From the NCBI RefSeq assembly GCF_016595435.1, contig NZ_JAENIJ010000034.1, positions 1 through 37,322 on the forward strand: a stretch of 37,322 nt of DNA. Direction: 5' to 3'. The notes under the pieces were generated by a model. The model ran no database searches and was not told the DNA's origin. It was given only the letters and a program-made list of their open reading frames with translations. Source of the DNA: Luteolibacter pohnpeiensis. GTDB lineage: Bacteria; Verrucomicrobiota; Verrucomicrobiia; Verrucomicrobiales; Akkermansiaceae. The position numbers and the translations under genes are program-made. Positions within the stretch are counted from its first letter, which is position 1; every line of letters starts with the position of its first letter. Of this stretch, positions 25,443 through 34,368 are shown in pieces.

Positions 25443-26188
25443 ATCCGATCCGATGCCTCATCATAGACGACGAATCACTGGCCCGCGAAAGGGTGGCCAG
25501 TTTGTTAGAGTCGGAGCCGGACATCCAAGTGGTGGATGAAGCCGGCGACGGAGTGGCGGCCTTGGAAGCGATTGAACGCCATCGGCCAGATCTGCTTTTC
25601 CTGGATATCCAGATGCCGCGCTTGAATGGCTTTGAAGTGCTGGAGGCGATCACCTCCGCCCAGATGCCGGCAGTGATTTTCACCACGGCCTACGACAATC
25701 ATGCGGTGCGTGCCTTTGAGGTGAGCGCGGTGGATTATCTGCTGAAGCCCTTCAGCGGAGCGCGGTTCAAAGATGCGGTGGCGCGTGCCCGTTCGCAGAT
25801 CAGGAGCGGGCCTGACCCGGGATTGGCACGTCTCATGGCGCACCTGCGTCCGCCGGGAGAGGAGGCGCGGGTTTTGGTGAAAACTGCCGATCGCATTCTT
25901 TTTGTGCCGGCTACGGAAATTGATCACGTCGAATCGGCTGGCAATTACCTGGTCCTGCATTGCGGGGCGGATCGGCACATCGTCCGCGAGACGATGGTCT
26001 CGATGGCTGAAAAGTTGGCGGATTCGGGTTTCATGCGCATCAGTCGATCGGTGATTCTGAATCTTTCGCGGATTCGCGAACTGCGTGCCACGGGAGCTGG
26101 GAATTACCGGGTGATTTTAAAATCCGGCAGCCGCTTGGACATGACGATTCCGCTGCGTGAGCTGCAGGAGCGGATGACTGCGGGCTGA
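25439..26188 (+). CDS. LytTR-type response regulator
   Basis: 249 residues: receiver domain (1-120) with the acidic pocket DDE (10-12), phospho-acceptor D56 in LLFLDIQMP, T/S in FTTAYD and K in VDYLLKPF. The LytTR DNA-binding domain is at about 140-245: RVLVKTADRILFVPATEIDHVESAGNYLVLHCG, split here only for description, then FMRISRSVILNLSRIREL. It is a partner of the preceding kinase through an ATGA overlap. LytTR regulators bind paired 9-bp sites; I do not recognise such a pair upstream of the next gene. A weak hairpin (26193-26212) follows. Confidence 0.92.
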   Translation: MNPIRCLIIDDESLARERVASLLESEPDIQVVDEAGDGVAALEAIERHRPDLLFLDIQMPRLNGFEVLEAITSAQMPAVIFTTAYDNHAVRAFEVSAVDYLLKPFSGARFKDAVARARSQIRSGPDPGLARLMAHLRPPGEEARVLVKTADRILFVPATEIDHVESAGNYLVLHCGADRHIVRETMVSMAEKLADSGFMRISRSVILNLSRIRELRATGAGNYRVILKSGSRLDMTIPLRELQERMTAG

Positions 26189-26239
26189 TCGGCCGCTTTC
26201 GCGAAATGGCGGTTTCGTCACAAATCTTCCCAGCTTCGT

Positions 26240-26257
26240 CCCAGCGCGGTGGCTGGG
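26240..26257 (+). promoter_or_regulatory. Hairpin in the spacer before the autotransporter-repeat gene
   Basis: CCCAGC-GCGGTG-GCTGGG is a perfect 6-bp inverted repeat, followed by TGCTGGC without a T-tract, 61 bases upstream of the next ATG. It may be an operator or part of the 5' leader. Confidence 0.3.
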
Positions 26258-26317
26258 TGCTGGCATTCTCTATAACCGGCGATTCTCAGGAATTCGTATT
26301 TTCCTTTCATTGCTATC

Positions 26318-28330
26318 ATGAACTTTCCCTATTCTCCTTTTTCTTCATCACGCCATTCCACGATATGGGCGGTGATTTCCTTTTCCGCCCTGGCTAGCAT
26401 GACCTTATCTGCTGCCGACATTACCTGGTCCGCTACGGATGGTGTCTTTGCGGATTCTGGCAATTGGGCCGGCGGTGTGGTCCCGGGAGCTGCCGACAAC
26501 GCGATCCTGAACAATGCAGGAACTTTGCGACTTTCGTCTACCCAGACCATCAATGGCCTGCAGATCACTTCGGGCACCATGATCCACACGGCCGGGGGCG
26601 GTGGTTTGACGGTTAATACCGGATTTCGAATCGGAGCCATAACCGGCGATACCGGCGTGGGAGATGCGGTTTATCAATTGGATAACGCAATCATCACGGC
26701 TGGCACCGGGCTGAGTATCAGCTCCAAGGATTACTTGGCGAAACTTGATCTGGTAAATGGCATGATCACGATTCCCGCAGGGCAAGCACTTATCATAGGT
26801 GGCGCATCGGGAGAAACCGGCGAGGCGGTCGAGCAGGGTGGCTTCCTTAACGGATTGGGCGGTCTGAAAATTGGCACTGAAGGCTCAACGGGATCTTATC
26901 ACCTCGGTTCGCTGAACTCGACTTCAGGAGCTGCAATGGTGGTCGGTGACGATGTGGTGATTGGTGCTTCGGGTGGTAGTGGCAGCTTTCTGATGGATAG
27001 CGGCAGCTTCACAAAAAACATCAACCAATTCCCAAACAGCACCATTTCGTTAGGCGTTGGCGTTGGATCAACCGGTGAGGTGATTCAAAACGGCGGCGTG
27101 TTCGTGAATAATAACTCCGCCACCCGAATGGGCGTCGGCGGTGACGCGACCTGGACGGTAAATGGCGGACAAGTGGTGTTCGGCGAACTCGTGCTTGGCT
27201 ACTCTGGTGCCTCAAATGCCACGTTTACCCTGAACAATAGCACGATGACCACCACCGGGATTCATCGGGATTCGACTGGGGACGCGATCCTGAATCTCAA
27301 CGGCGGAACTCTGATGGCAGGCGCGGATTCCTTGAGTTTCCTAACAGGCCTGGATCAAGCAACGATCGCAGGTGCAGTCACGATCAATACCCAGACCTAC
27401 AACGTCGATATTGCCCAGAATCTGTTAGATGATAATGGCAGTATTTCCAAAACCGGTTCCGGGACATTGACCCTGACTGGGGAAAGCAGCCTCAGTGCCG
27501 GGGTCTCGGTTGATGAAGGGAGTCTGATTTTCAATGGCACGCTGGTGACTCCAGAACTTCATGTTTCGTCCGTTGGACTGTTGCAAGGGAATGGAACGAT
27601 TGATGGAAATCTCAACGTCGAAGGCTTTGTCGGTCCTGGGCAATCGGTCGGAACGATGCAAGTGACAGGAAATGCCGTAATTTCAGGAGACCTTGAAATT
27701 GATATCAATGGCAGCCAGTCCAATTTGTTGGTAGTCGATGGCAACCTCGACATCAGTCAAACCACTCTGGATGCCATGGTGATTACCGGGACGGCTGATG
27801 CTCCGGCTTATGTCATTGCCACCTATGGATCATTGACGGGCGGACATTTCGTCGATCTTCTCCGCATCCCGGAAGGTTATACCGTGGATTATGCCTATGA
27901 AGGCAATCAGATCGCGCTGGTAGTGGCAGGGGAGGAAACTCCATTTGAATCCTGGGCTGCAGGTTATTCATTGGAAGGTGCGGATAGCGCCGCAGATGCA
28001 GACCCGGATCACGATGGTGTGATGAATGGTGTCGAGTTTCTGTTAGGCACGGATCCAACCGCTCCGACCTCGAATGAGGAGATGCCTCAACTCACGCTTG
28101 GAGATGAATCCTTAACCTATATCTTCAAACGGAGTGCCCAAGCAACCTCAGTGGAACCCACTGTTGAAGTCAGTGAGGATTTGCAAACCTGGACCACGAT
28201 CGAAGATGATACGAACGGGGCCTCAATCGAAGTGGATACAGACTCATCCACCGGTGATGAGACTTGGACTGTGACAATCCCGATGGCAGGCACGAAGCAG
28301 TTCGTTCGCCTCCGCGCTGACGTTCCCTGA
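26318..28330 (+). CDS. Secreted autotransporter-associated beta-strand repeat protein
   Basis: 670-residue exported protein. A signal peptide ends near LSAADI (about 33). Most of the chain is right-handed beta-helix-like with repeats rich in G, T, N and S; one clear autotransporter-associated repeat (PATR) is KTGSGTLTLTGESSL (about 380-395), and the N-terminal TWSATDGVF-NWAGGVVPG block is the usual opening unit. There is no outer-membrane beta-barrel, so it is not a classical autotransporter. From residue 541 a tail holds a calcium-binding-like motif DADPDHDGVMNGVEFLLG, then a beta domain with VSEDLQTW and final FVRLRADVP. A surface or matrix role is inferred. A promoter is not evident. Confidence 0.85.
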   Translation: MNFPYSPFSSSRHSTIWAVISFSALASMTLSAADITWSATDGVFADSGNWAGGVVPGAADNAILNNAGTLRLSSTQTINGLQITSGTMIHTAGGGGLTVNTGFRIGAITGDTGVGDAVYQLDNAIITAGTGLSISSKDYLAKLDLVNGMITIPAGQALIIGGASGETGEAVEQGGFLNGLGGLKIGTEGSTGSYHLGSLNSTSGAAMVVGDDVVIGASGGSGSFLMDSGSFTKNINQFPNSTISLGVGVGSTGEVIQNGGVFVNNNSATRMGVGGDATWTVNGGQVVFGELVLGYSGASNATFTLNNSTMTTTGIHRDSTGDAILNLNGGTLMAGADSLSFLTGLDQATIAGAVTINTQTYNVDIAQNLLDDNGSISKTGSGTLTLTGESSLSAGVSVDEGSLIFNGTLVTPELHVSSVGLLQGNGTIDGNLNVEGFVGPGQSVGTMQVTGNAVISGDLEIDINGSQSNLLVVDGNLDISQTTLDAMVITGTADAPAYVIATYGSLTGGHFVDLLRIPEGYTVDYAYEGNQIALVVAGEETPFESWAAGYSLEGADSAADADPDHDGVMNGVEFLLGTDPTAPTSNEEMPQLTLGDESLTYIFKRSAQATSVEPTVEVSEDLQTWTTIEDDTNGASIEVDTDSSTGDETWTVTIPMAGTKQFVRLRADVP

Positions 28331-28365
28331 ACGTCCTTGATTTTCCTCCCCGAACTGAGGAGTAA

Positions 28366-28416
28366 AAAGAACCGGCCCGGATCTCTGATGGATCCGGGCC
28401 GGTTTGATTTTTTAGC
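28366..28416. terminator. Bidirectional terminator, strong
   Basis: A 13-bp perfect stem (28371-28383 with 28391-28403) with a 7-base loop. It is followed by TTGATTTTTT on the plus side and preceded by AAAAAGA on the other. It separates the convergent autotransporter-repeat gene and the metallopeptidase gene. Confidence 0.9.
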
Positions 28417-28451
28417 GGGATAGCAAAAGGGATTTGTTAGACTTTTTCGTC

Positions 28452-29822
28452 TTAGTCCTCAATGCCGAGTTTTTTTCGATTCTGCTCCTTCCACTCGTCA
28501 CCGAGCTCCTGAAGGGTTTTGCCGGTCCACTCTTTCCACAGCTCTTCCTTATAACCTTCGTGCACGGCGAGGTTCAGCTTGCGCATCAAATCCTTCTCGT
28601 AGTTATCAATGACAAACTTGTAGAAGTTCGCGGTGATCCGGTAGCTGCTATCGTATTTGGCGTTGTTGAAGTTTCTCTTGGTGATTTCAGCCCCCATGGC
28701 TTGAGGTTCGTAAAGGAACCAGCGGATGTAGTCCGCAGCACCTTCGGTGACCCATGTTGGAGCGCCACGTCCGCGAGCATAACGGCCATTCTTGCTTCTG
28801 CCGCCGAATTGAACCACGTGGACCACTTCATGAATGCCGGCACCGATGGCTTCGCCCGACTTTTCCTTGCGCATGAAGCCAACGTTGAACGTCACTGAGT
28901 CACCATTTGCATACGCCGGGACGCCTTGAAGGTAGCCGGGAAGGTCGGTCGATTCTTTCAAGGTGAACGTGATATGCTTGGCGGGAGTCACGCCTTCGAC
29001 TGGCAGCATTTCGATGATTTTTGGATACCATTCATCCATCACAGGAATCAAATGCTCAGCACACCACTCTTCCATGTCTGGCGCTTCGGTGGAATCCAGA
29101 GTATAAGTGTAATCTCCGTGCTTGGATTCGAAGTCCTTGGTGATGCGCTTCGGCGGTTCCACGCGGACGAGTTCCGGGCCATGTGCATCGACGACATCGA
29201 TTTCACTGAAGAAAGTGTCGCTGAAACGATCCGCTGTGGAGGGTTCCTTGATGTTGAAAAGAACGTAACGGTAGTTGCCGAGCGGCTTGCTTTCCTCACC
29301 GGAAATATCAACAGCGTGTTGACCTGGGCGGCGCTTGGAAGTGTCGACGTTGGCGATCAAGGTCCAGCCGCTTTTTTCGAGATCCGCATCCTTGCCCGGC
29401 TCGGCGACGAATCCTTCGGCTTTACCGTCTGCTGCATAGACATCGTAGGTTTGCGCTGCGCGAGGACCGTTGTGCCATGAGTAAGTGTCGATGCTGGCGA
29501 CATCGATTTCCTTGCCAAGGTCGATCAGTAGCCGTGCTTCCTTGGAGTCAGGAGCGAGGAAGAAATTCGATTTTGGATCATCGCCACTGCCGGGAATTTT
29601 TCCGTCATGCAGGACGTCCAATTTTGCTCCGTTCGGATCTGGTGTTCCGTAGAGCAATTTGAAAGTCGCATCAGTGGCCGCGTCGTTGCTGGCCGGTGGG
29701 GAAGTGTTACGTGTCTTGAAGGCGGAGTCCTCGCCGCTTTGGCCGACGGTGACTTTTGCGGGCGCTGCATGCAATGGGGAAAGGCCAACAGCGACCACTG
29801 GAATAAGGTGGCGGAATTTCAT
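28452..29822 (-). CDS. Basic secretory protein-type metallopeptidase with discoidin-like domain
   Basis: 456-residue secreted protein. A signal peptide (1-20, LSPLHAA) is followed by a domain of about 200 residues with EARLLIDLGKEIDVASIDTYSW and YRYVLFNIKEP, which looks like an F5/8 type C (discoidin) carbohydrate-binding fold. The second half is a basic secretory protein (PF04450-like) zinc-metallopeptidase: HEVVH (331-335) and the downstream acidic motif TEGAADYIRW (from about 358) provide zinc ligands. It shows VTFNVGFMRKEKS and YRITANFYKFV in the usual order. The family is probably a protease; target unknown. Confidence 0.85.
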   Translation of the reverse strand: MKFRHLIPVVAVGLSPLHAAPAKVTVGQSGEDSAFKTRNTSPPASNDAATDATFKLLYGTPDPNGAKLDVLHDGKIPGSGDDPKSNFFLAPDSKEARLLIDLGKEIDVASIDTYSWHNGPRAAQTYDVYAADGKAEGFVAEPGKDADLEKSGWTLIANVDTSKRRPGQHAVDISGEESKPLGNYRYVLFNIKEPSTADRFSDTFFSEIDVVDAHGPELVRVEPPKRITKDFESKHGDYTYTLDSTEAPDMEEWCAEHLIPVMDEWYPKIIEMLPVEGVTPAKHITFTLKESTDLPGYLQGVPAYANGDSVTFNVGFMRKEKSGEAIGAGIHEVVHVVQFGGRSKNGRYARGRGAPTWVTEGAADYIRWFLYEPQAMGAEITKRNFNNAKYDSSYRITANFYKFVIDNYEKDLMRKLNLAVHEGYKEELWKEWTGKTLQELGDEWKEQNRKKLGIED

Positions 29823-30004
29823 GTTTTATCAGTGTTTCGGGTCCGATACGCCGTGTTTCCGGAAAGTCTTTCCCGAAGCACGGTTGCGGCTTTAACGCCG
29901 TCGGCACGGTTTTTCGTTCGTAAATCGTTACGAAATTTACTCCCAAAACAGTGGTTCAAGCGAAGTGTGAGTCGCGCGCATGCGGCCCGTCCAAACAGGA
30001 AATA
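29823..30004. promoter_or_regulatory. Spacer with inverted repeats between lipase and metallopeptidase genes
   Basis: TTCGTAA-ATCG-TTACGAA (29917-29934) is a perfect 7-bp inverted repeat with a 4-base spacer. Nearby GGAAAG-T-CTTTCC gives another small one (29860s). Neither is followed by a convincing T-tract on the minus strand. They may be terminator remnants of the lipase gene or operators of the metallopeptidase gene, whose start is at 29822. Confidence 0.35.
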
Positions 30005-30667
30005 TCAATCTTCCTCGCCGAGAAGCAATCGGTGCTCAATGTCTGTTAGGACCTTGTTAGAGCGCAGCATCATCGGGTGCATGCTCACCACGTAGTGACG
30101 GTTCTCCGCGCGCTCCCAGATCGAGCTTTTTGACGGCAGGATCATCAAATCAAGTGGAGTTCGATAAGAGACAACTGGCATTTCACCGAGCTTGGATTCC
30201 GTGGCCTGCAAATCGGCGAGAAACTGGCTTCCTGGCCGCATTTGCACCGCTCCTTTGCTCGGATAGAACCATGCCGCGTTACTGCCGTGGTGCGGCGATG
30301 AAATGGTGATGAGCGCCGCGCATCGATCCGCTCCGCCGAGGTTCTGCAGGTAATAGCGGCTGACCAATCCACCCATGCTGTAGGAGATGATGATGAACGG
30401 TTCCAGTGCGCCGAATTCCGAGTCGATATCTTCCTTCAATTGATCCGCCAATTGCTCGAGCCCGAGACGGCCATCGGATGGTTTGAGGCTGGGCGCGTAG
30501 CACTCAAATCCAAGTTTCTCCAACCGCTTTTTAACCGGGTTCATCTGAGATGATCTTCCCAGAAATCCATGAACCAGAACGATGCGATCCACCACGCGTT
30601 GACTTGCGAAGGTGGACTGCAGCGGCAGCACAGAGAGGAGGGAAACGGTTAGAAGCAGGGATTTCAT
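30005..30667 (-). CDS. Secreted alpha/beta-hydrolase (lipase/esterase-like)
   Basis: 220 residues with a signal peptide (1-21). The alpha/beta-hydrolase core shows the oxyanion motif LVHGFLG (31-37) and nucleophile S97 in SYSMGG, where the family GxSxG has Ser instead of the first Gly. Candidate acid D is in TPLDLMILPS and the catalytic His in VVSMHPMMLRS near the C-terminus. ISSPHHGS is typical of lipase class 2/PGAP1-like members. It starts 33 bases behind the HIT gene on the same strand. Lipid or ester substrate is inferred. Confidence 0.8.
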   Translation of the reverse strand: MKSLLLTVSLLSVLPLQSTFASQRVVDRIVLVHGFLGRSSQMNPVKKRLEKLGFECYAPSLKPSDGRLGLEQLADQLKEDIDSEFGALEPFIIISYSMGGLVSRYYLQNLGGADRCAALITISSPHHGSNAAWFYPSKGAVQMRPGSQFLADLQATESKLGEMPVVSYRTPLDLMILPSKSSIWERAENRHYVVSMHPMMLRSNKVLTDIEHRLLLGEED

Positions 30668-30700
30668 CCTGGGTCGTATGTAAGAGGAGGATGGGATGAG

Positions 30701-31048
30701 CTAACCGGGTGGCCAATCAAGCTGCCTTCCCGCGAGCACATGCAGGTGAAGATGCGGAAAAGATTCGCCGCCATCTGGGCCGTTATTGATCACGATCCGA
30801 TAGCCGGACTCGGCAAAGCCTTGACTCCGGGCAACCGATGCGGCGGTCAGCATCAGATGAGCGAGAAGCGCGCGATCTCCATCACTGGCCGCGTCAATTC
30901 GTGGGATGGGCTTTCTTGGAATCACCAGAATATGCACCGGCGCCTGTGGCGCGATATCGCGAATGGCGATGCAAAGATCATCCTCATGCAGGAATTCTGC
31001 AGGAAGTTCCTTGTCACAGATTTTTTCAAATAAAGTTTTTTCAGCCAT
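30701..31048 (-). CDS. HIT-family (HinT-like) nucleotide hydrolase
   Basis: 115 residues with the histidine-triad motif HLHLHVL (H99, H101, H103) and the branch-specific GRQL-WPPG ending of HinT. The N-terminal LFEKICDKELPAEFLHEDD and AIRDIAPQAPVHILVIPRKPI are the family signature. HinT enzymes hydrolyse purine phosphoramidates such as AMP-lysine. It lies between the large metallopeptidase (20-base gap) and the lipase gene (33-base gap), probably one transcript. Confidence 0.95.
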   Translation of the reverse strand: MAEKTLFEKICDKELPAEFLHEDDLCIAIRDIAPQAPVHILVIPRKPIPRIDAASDGDRALLAHLMLTAASVARSQGFAESGYRIVINNGPDGGESFPHLHLHVLAGRQLDWPPG

Positions 31049-31068
31049 GAAAGAGAGATCAGGAATGG

Positions 31069-34000
31069 TTATTCGGATACGACAATGCGGAGGAATGCGC
31101 GGCCTGTGGGTGACTCTTCTTTAATCCGAAACGCGCGGTAGCTCCAGCCTTCACTGAGTGTCGGGCCTTCGAACTCAGCAGGAAGAGCTTCGACTTCTTC
31201 TACCGGAGCCAGGGACCAATCCACAAGATCAAACGATCCTTGAATGAGGTAAGTGATTCCATCAATCACACTGCTCAGGTTTCCCGTTGTGGAAGTGGAG
31301 AAGGTTGCGCCGGTGCGAAATGCGGCAATCAGCACCGGCCCTTCGGAGGTGGAAATCAAAGTGAACGGCTCGCTTGTTTCAGCGACAGCGGGATTTTCGG
31401 CCAGAGCAAACTCCATGAGATTGATGGTGCCATCGCCATCGGGATCGCTTTCGGGAAGCGCCGCATCGCCTGAAAAGCCAGCCGCGCGAGCCCAGAATTG
31501 GAAAGCTGTTTCGCTGATACTCGGATCGGCATCGGCAAATCGCCATTGTTGGTTTTCCGCGCCACTATACGTCCAAAGCGAGACGGCTTCATCGGTATTT
31601 GAACCGCTTGCCTGCATGGCTGCCAGAGGCGCGCAATCCGGGGTAAAGCGCAGCCATTGGCCATCGACACTGCTGGTTAACCACCGTTGCGCGTTTGACT
31701 CGTTCCACTCCCATTCCTGGATGCGCGTGCCATCGGCACTAAGACCGCTACTTACATCCAGCGCCTTGTTGAGCGCGTGTGTTGGGCTCAGACGAAGTCG
31801 GCCGTTATCCAGGCTGCTTACTTGCCATTGCTGGTTGGAATAGCCAAGCCACTTGGTGCGGGAGGCGATACCACCGCTCTCCAACGTGGGCGGTGTCTGG
31901 AGTGCTTGGGTTTCCGCAGCGCGTGGAAGGATCCGATAGGTGCCCGGGCTGATGCCTGCCATTTCCGGATACCATTGCTGCCATTCGGTCCCGGTCATGT
32001 TCATCTGGTGAACGACTTTGGTGTTCACATCCATTTCCATGAGTCGTCCTTCGGTTCCGCTATGAAGCAGAAATACCGAATCATCCTCGGTTTGGAAAAT
32101 GTTCCATCGCTGGGCATTGTCACCAGTCGAGCTGTAGTTGTATTGCCAGATTGTGGCGCTGTCGTCACCGGAGTCCGACTGGACATCAAGCCATTGATCG
32201 GTCCCTTGGTGATTGAAGCTGTAACTGCCGTCTGAATTTCTCCATGCTACCCATAATTGCGAATTGTTACCGGTATTCAGGCTGGAAGCTTGGACCTTGG
32301 TGCCACTTGATGAGCTGTTGTTAGGAACTGTTAGATAGCGGCCGTTGTAGCGGTTCCGGAAACGATAAACTCCGCCACTCACCAGAGGCCGGTAACCACC
32401 GCGATGAAGTGGGCCAAACGTGATCTGGATTTTGGCATAGCGGTTCGGATTGGAACCTCCGACTTCAACGGTTTTGAACGTAATGTCTGCCTCGGAATCG
32501 TAGAACGATTGGTTCAACGCCAGTGGAGTGTTGGAGCGATCTCCATCGTTCGGATTGTTGAGGTCCAACGTATGCGGGTTATCCCACGGTGTGACTGCGA
32601 CGACCGATACCCCGCTGCTGAAGGCGCTTTGATCGTAAATACGATCTGTTAGAGTGATATCCCCCCGTATGGAGAGCCAATACATGATCTCATGATCTCG
32701 CCCGAGCTTGAGTGCCAGGGGCCGGTCAAAGCTGGTGCTGCCATCATCTTGCCAGACGGTGTAAATTCCATCTTCGGTGATGGTTTGCACGGAGGTGTCT
32801 GGCATCCATTGGAGCAGATTCTTGAAATACGCTTGGTAGGTATTGCGATAGGTTTTGCCGCCATTTCCCATCGGGTCGTTTTCGTCTCCATACTCAACAT
32901 TTACCCGGTCTGGAGAAATCGGATTGCCGTCACTGCAGGTCCAGCTGCTGGCGTGTGGAAGGCCAAGCACGTGGCCAAATTCATGATTCATCAGCGCCGC
33001 GAAATTATCGTAGGCTCCATTGACCCAGATGCGCTTTCCCGAAGCCCAGGCGATGCCGCCGCCGTCGAAGTTCTGGGTGCCGACAACCACGCAGTAGTAA
33101 TCATCAGGATTGTAGCCAGCGTCCCTAGCGGCAGCTTCTCCATCGTCCGCCCAACGGCCGCTTTCGTAAACCGTTTCACCATTACTCGTATAAACATAGT
33201 AACTGCTGGGGTGGGGAAGTGTGAGGATCGGAGTGACGTCCACGCTGTTCAACCAGGTCTTGCCATAAGTTGTCAGTTTCAACCGCGCGTTCCAGCCGGT
33301 GTTAGAGGTGACCCAGGTGTTAAATTTCTCATCGGTTTCATCGACTGGAAAGTTGCCGTCCGATCCCTGAAGCCGGAGAATGAGAACATCTTTGCCTCCA
33401 CAAGTGTGGCTGACGGGGCGGCGTTTGGGGTAACCCGAAGCAGCAGATAGATCACTATCCCCCATGGCATAGATATAATCCCCGTAGGTTGCATCCAATC
33501 CTTTGGAAGCGAGTGCTTGCTGTAGATTGGTATCGGAGCCATCGATTGCCGCCAATGCCGACGCCATTTGGGCTACAGACGTATCCGTTTTCAAATTCGT
33601 TACTTCATTGCCGATCAAAAAGTGGCTTCCATCGGTTTGATTTGTCGCATTCAGGGCACCATCTAACACGGCGAGTTCGTTCCCTATGGCGATGCCGTGA
33701 ATCGAGCTACCCAGATAATAATTCAGATTTTGGCGACTGCCGTAAACGTGGGCAGAATAGGTCGTGCCATCAACCGTTGCGATCCATCGGGAAGTTGCTT
33801 CATCCTGGCAGTGGTATTCGGTTTCAAGATCACCGAATTGATCGATACTGGTCTCGAGTTGCTGGGTGATGATGGTGGGCAATTCATCACGAACTTGAGT
33901 GGGAACTGCATTGGCTAATGCCCGCTTCGGGTCTTCCGAAATCATTATTGCCAATCGATCGAGACGTTCCTTGGCCAATGAGACACCCGATGGTAAAAGT

Positions 34001-34368
34001 GCCGCCCGGGCTTCGTCCGGCGTAGAGAGGTAATCGGTCGTCCAATTGGCAAACCGCATCATGGATGGATCTTCGTCTCGTTGCCATGCGGATGAAATCC
34101 AATACCACGAAGGAATTTCGTCGTTTGGGATCAAAATCGCATGCCGACCTTTTTCGGCTAAATCAAACCCTCGATTTGGCCCGGATGAATTCGTTGCTGC
34201 TGTGAACGTTGGTTGTCCAGATTCCCTGTTGTGCTTCTGTGATGATGCTTGTGGTAAGGGACGGGGGCTGTTGCTGATGATTAAAATCAGGAGAAAAGTC
34301 AGGAGTGCAACAGCTGCAACCATCTGGGCGCGGCTCTGCCTGGTTTTGGTGGGGGATTTTTGAGTCAT
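31069..34368 (-). CDS. Secreted gametolysin-like (M11) metallopeptidase with ricin-type lectin domains
   Basis: 1099-residue secreted protein. Residues 17-33 form a membrane/signal segment. A prodomain-like region (about 55-300) includes SLAKERLDRLAIMISEDPKRALANAVP, given here as one recognised feature of similar secreted proteins. The metallopeptidase domain has HEFGHVLGLPH (462-472), a metzincin zinc motif, and a Met-turn-like EYGDENDPMG near 490-497, as in peptidase M11. Two ricin-B-type beta-trefoils follow (about 660-790 and 800-935; QLWVAW, QWLDVQS and QQWRFAD-type motifs). From 952 comes a calcium-binding-like DPDGDGTINLMEF and a beta tail ending FLRIVVSE. Carbohydrate-binding protease is the inferred role. 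Confidence 0.85.
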   Translation of the reverse strand: MTQKSPTKTRQSRAQMVAAVALLTFLLILIISNSPRPLPQASSQKHNRESGQPTFTAATNSSGPNRGFDLAEKGRHAILIPNDEIPSWYWISSAWQRDEDPSMMRFANWTTDYLSTPDEARAALLPSGVSLAKERLDRLAIMISEDPKRALANAVPTQVRDELPTIITQQLETSIDQFGDLETEYHCQDEATSRWIATVDGTTYSAHVYGSRQNLNYYLGSSIHGIAIGNELAVLDGALNATNQTDGSHFLIGNEVTNLKTDTSVAQMASALAAIDGSDTNLQQALASKGLDATYGDYIYAMGDSDLSAASGYPKRRPVSHTCGGKDVLILRLQGSDGNFPVDETDEKFNTWVTSNTGWNARLKLTTYGKTWLNSVDVTPILTLPHPSSYYVYTSNGETVYESGRWADDGEAAARDAGYNPDDYYCVVVGTQNFDGGGIAWASGKRIWVNGAYDNFAALMNHEFGHVLGLPHASSWTCSDGNPISPDRVNVEYGDENDPMGNGGKTYRNTYQAYFKNLLQWMPDTSVQTITEDGIYTVWQDDGSTSFDRPLALKLGRDHEIMYWLSIRGDITLTDRIYDQSAFSSGVSVVAVTPWDNPHTLDLNNPNDGDRSNTPLALNQSFYDSEADITFKTVEVGGSNPNRYAKIQITFGPLHRGGYRPLVSGGVYRFRNRYNGRYLTVPNNSSSSGTKVQASSLNTGNNSQLWVAWRNSDGSYSFNHQGTDQWLDVQSDSGDDSATIWQYNYSSTGDNAQRWNIFQTEDDSVFLLHSGTEGRLMEMDVNTKVVHQMNMTGTEWQQWYPEMAGISPGTYRILPRAAETQALQTPPTLESGGIASRTKWLGYSNQQWQVSSLDNGRLRLSPTHALNKALDVSSGLSADGTRIQEWEWNESNAQRWLTSSVDGQWLRFTPDCAPLAAMQASGSNTDEAVSLWTYSGAENQQWRFADADPSISETAFQFWARAAGFSGDAALPESDPDGDGTINLMEFALAENPAVAETSEPFTLISTSEGPVLIAAFRTGATFSTSTTGNLSSVIDGITYLIQGSFDLVDWSLAPVEEVEALPAEFEGPTLSEGWSYRAFRIKEESPTGRAFLRIVVSE

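Noticed and set aside
32692..33450. Plus-strand frame of 252 codons inside the large metallopeptidase gene
   Set aside because: Antisense to the HExxH catalytic region; typical shadow of a GC-biased coding strand.
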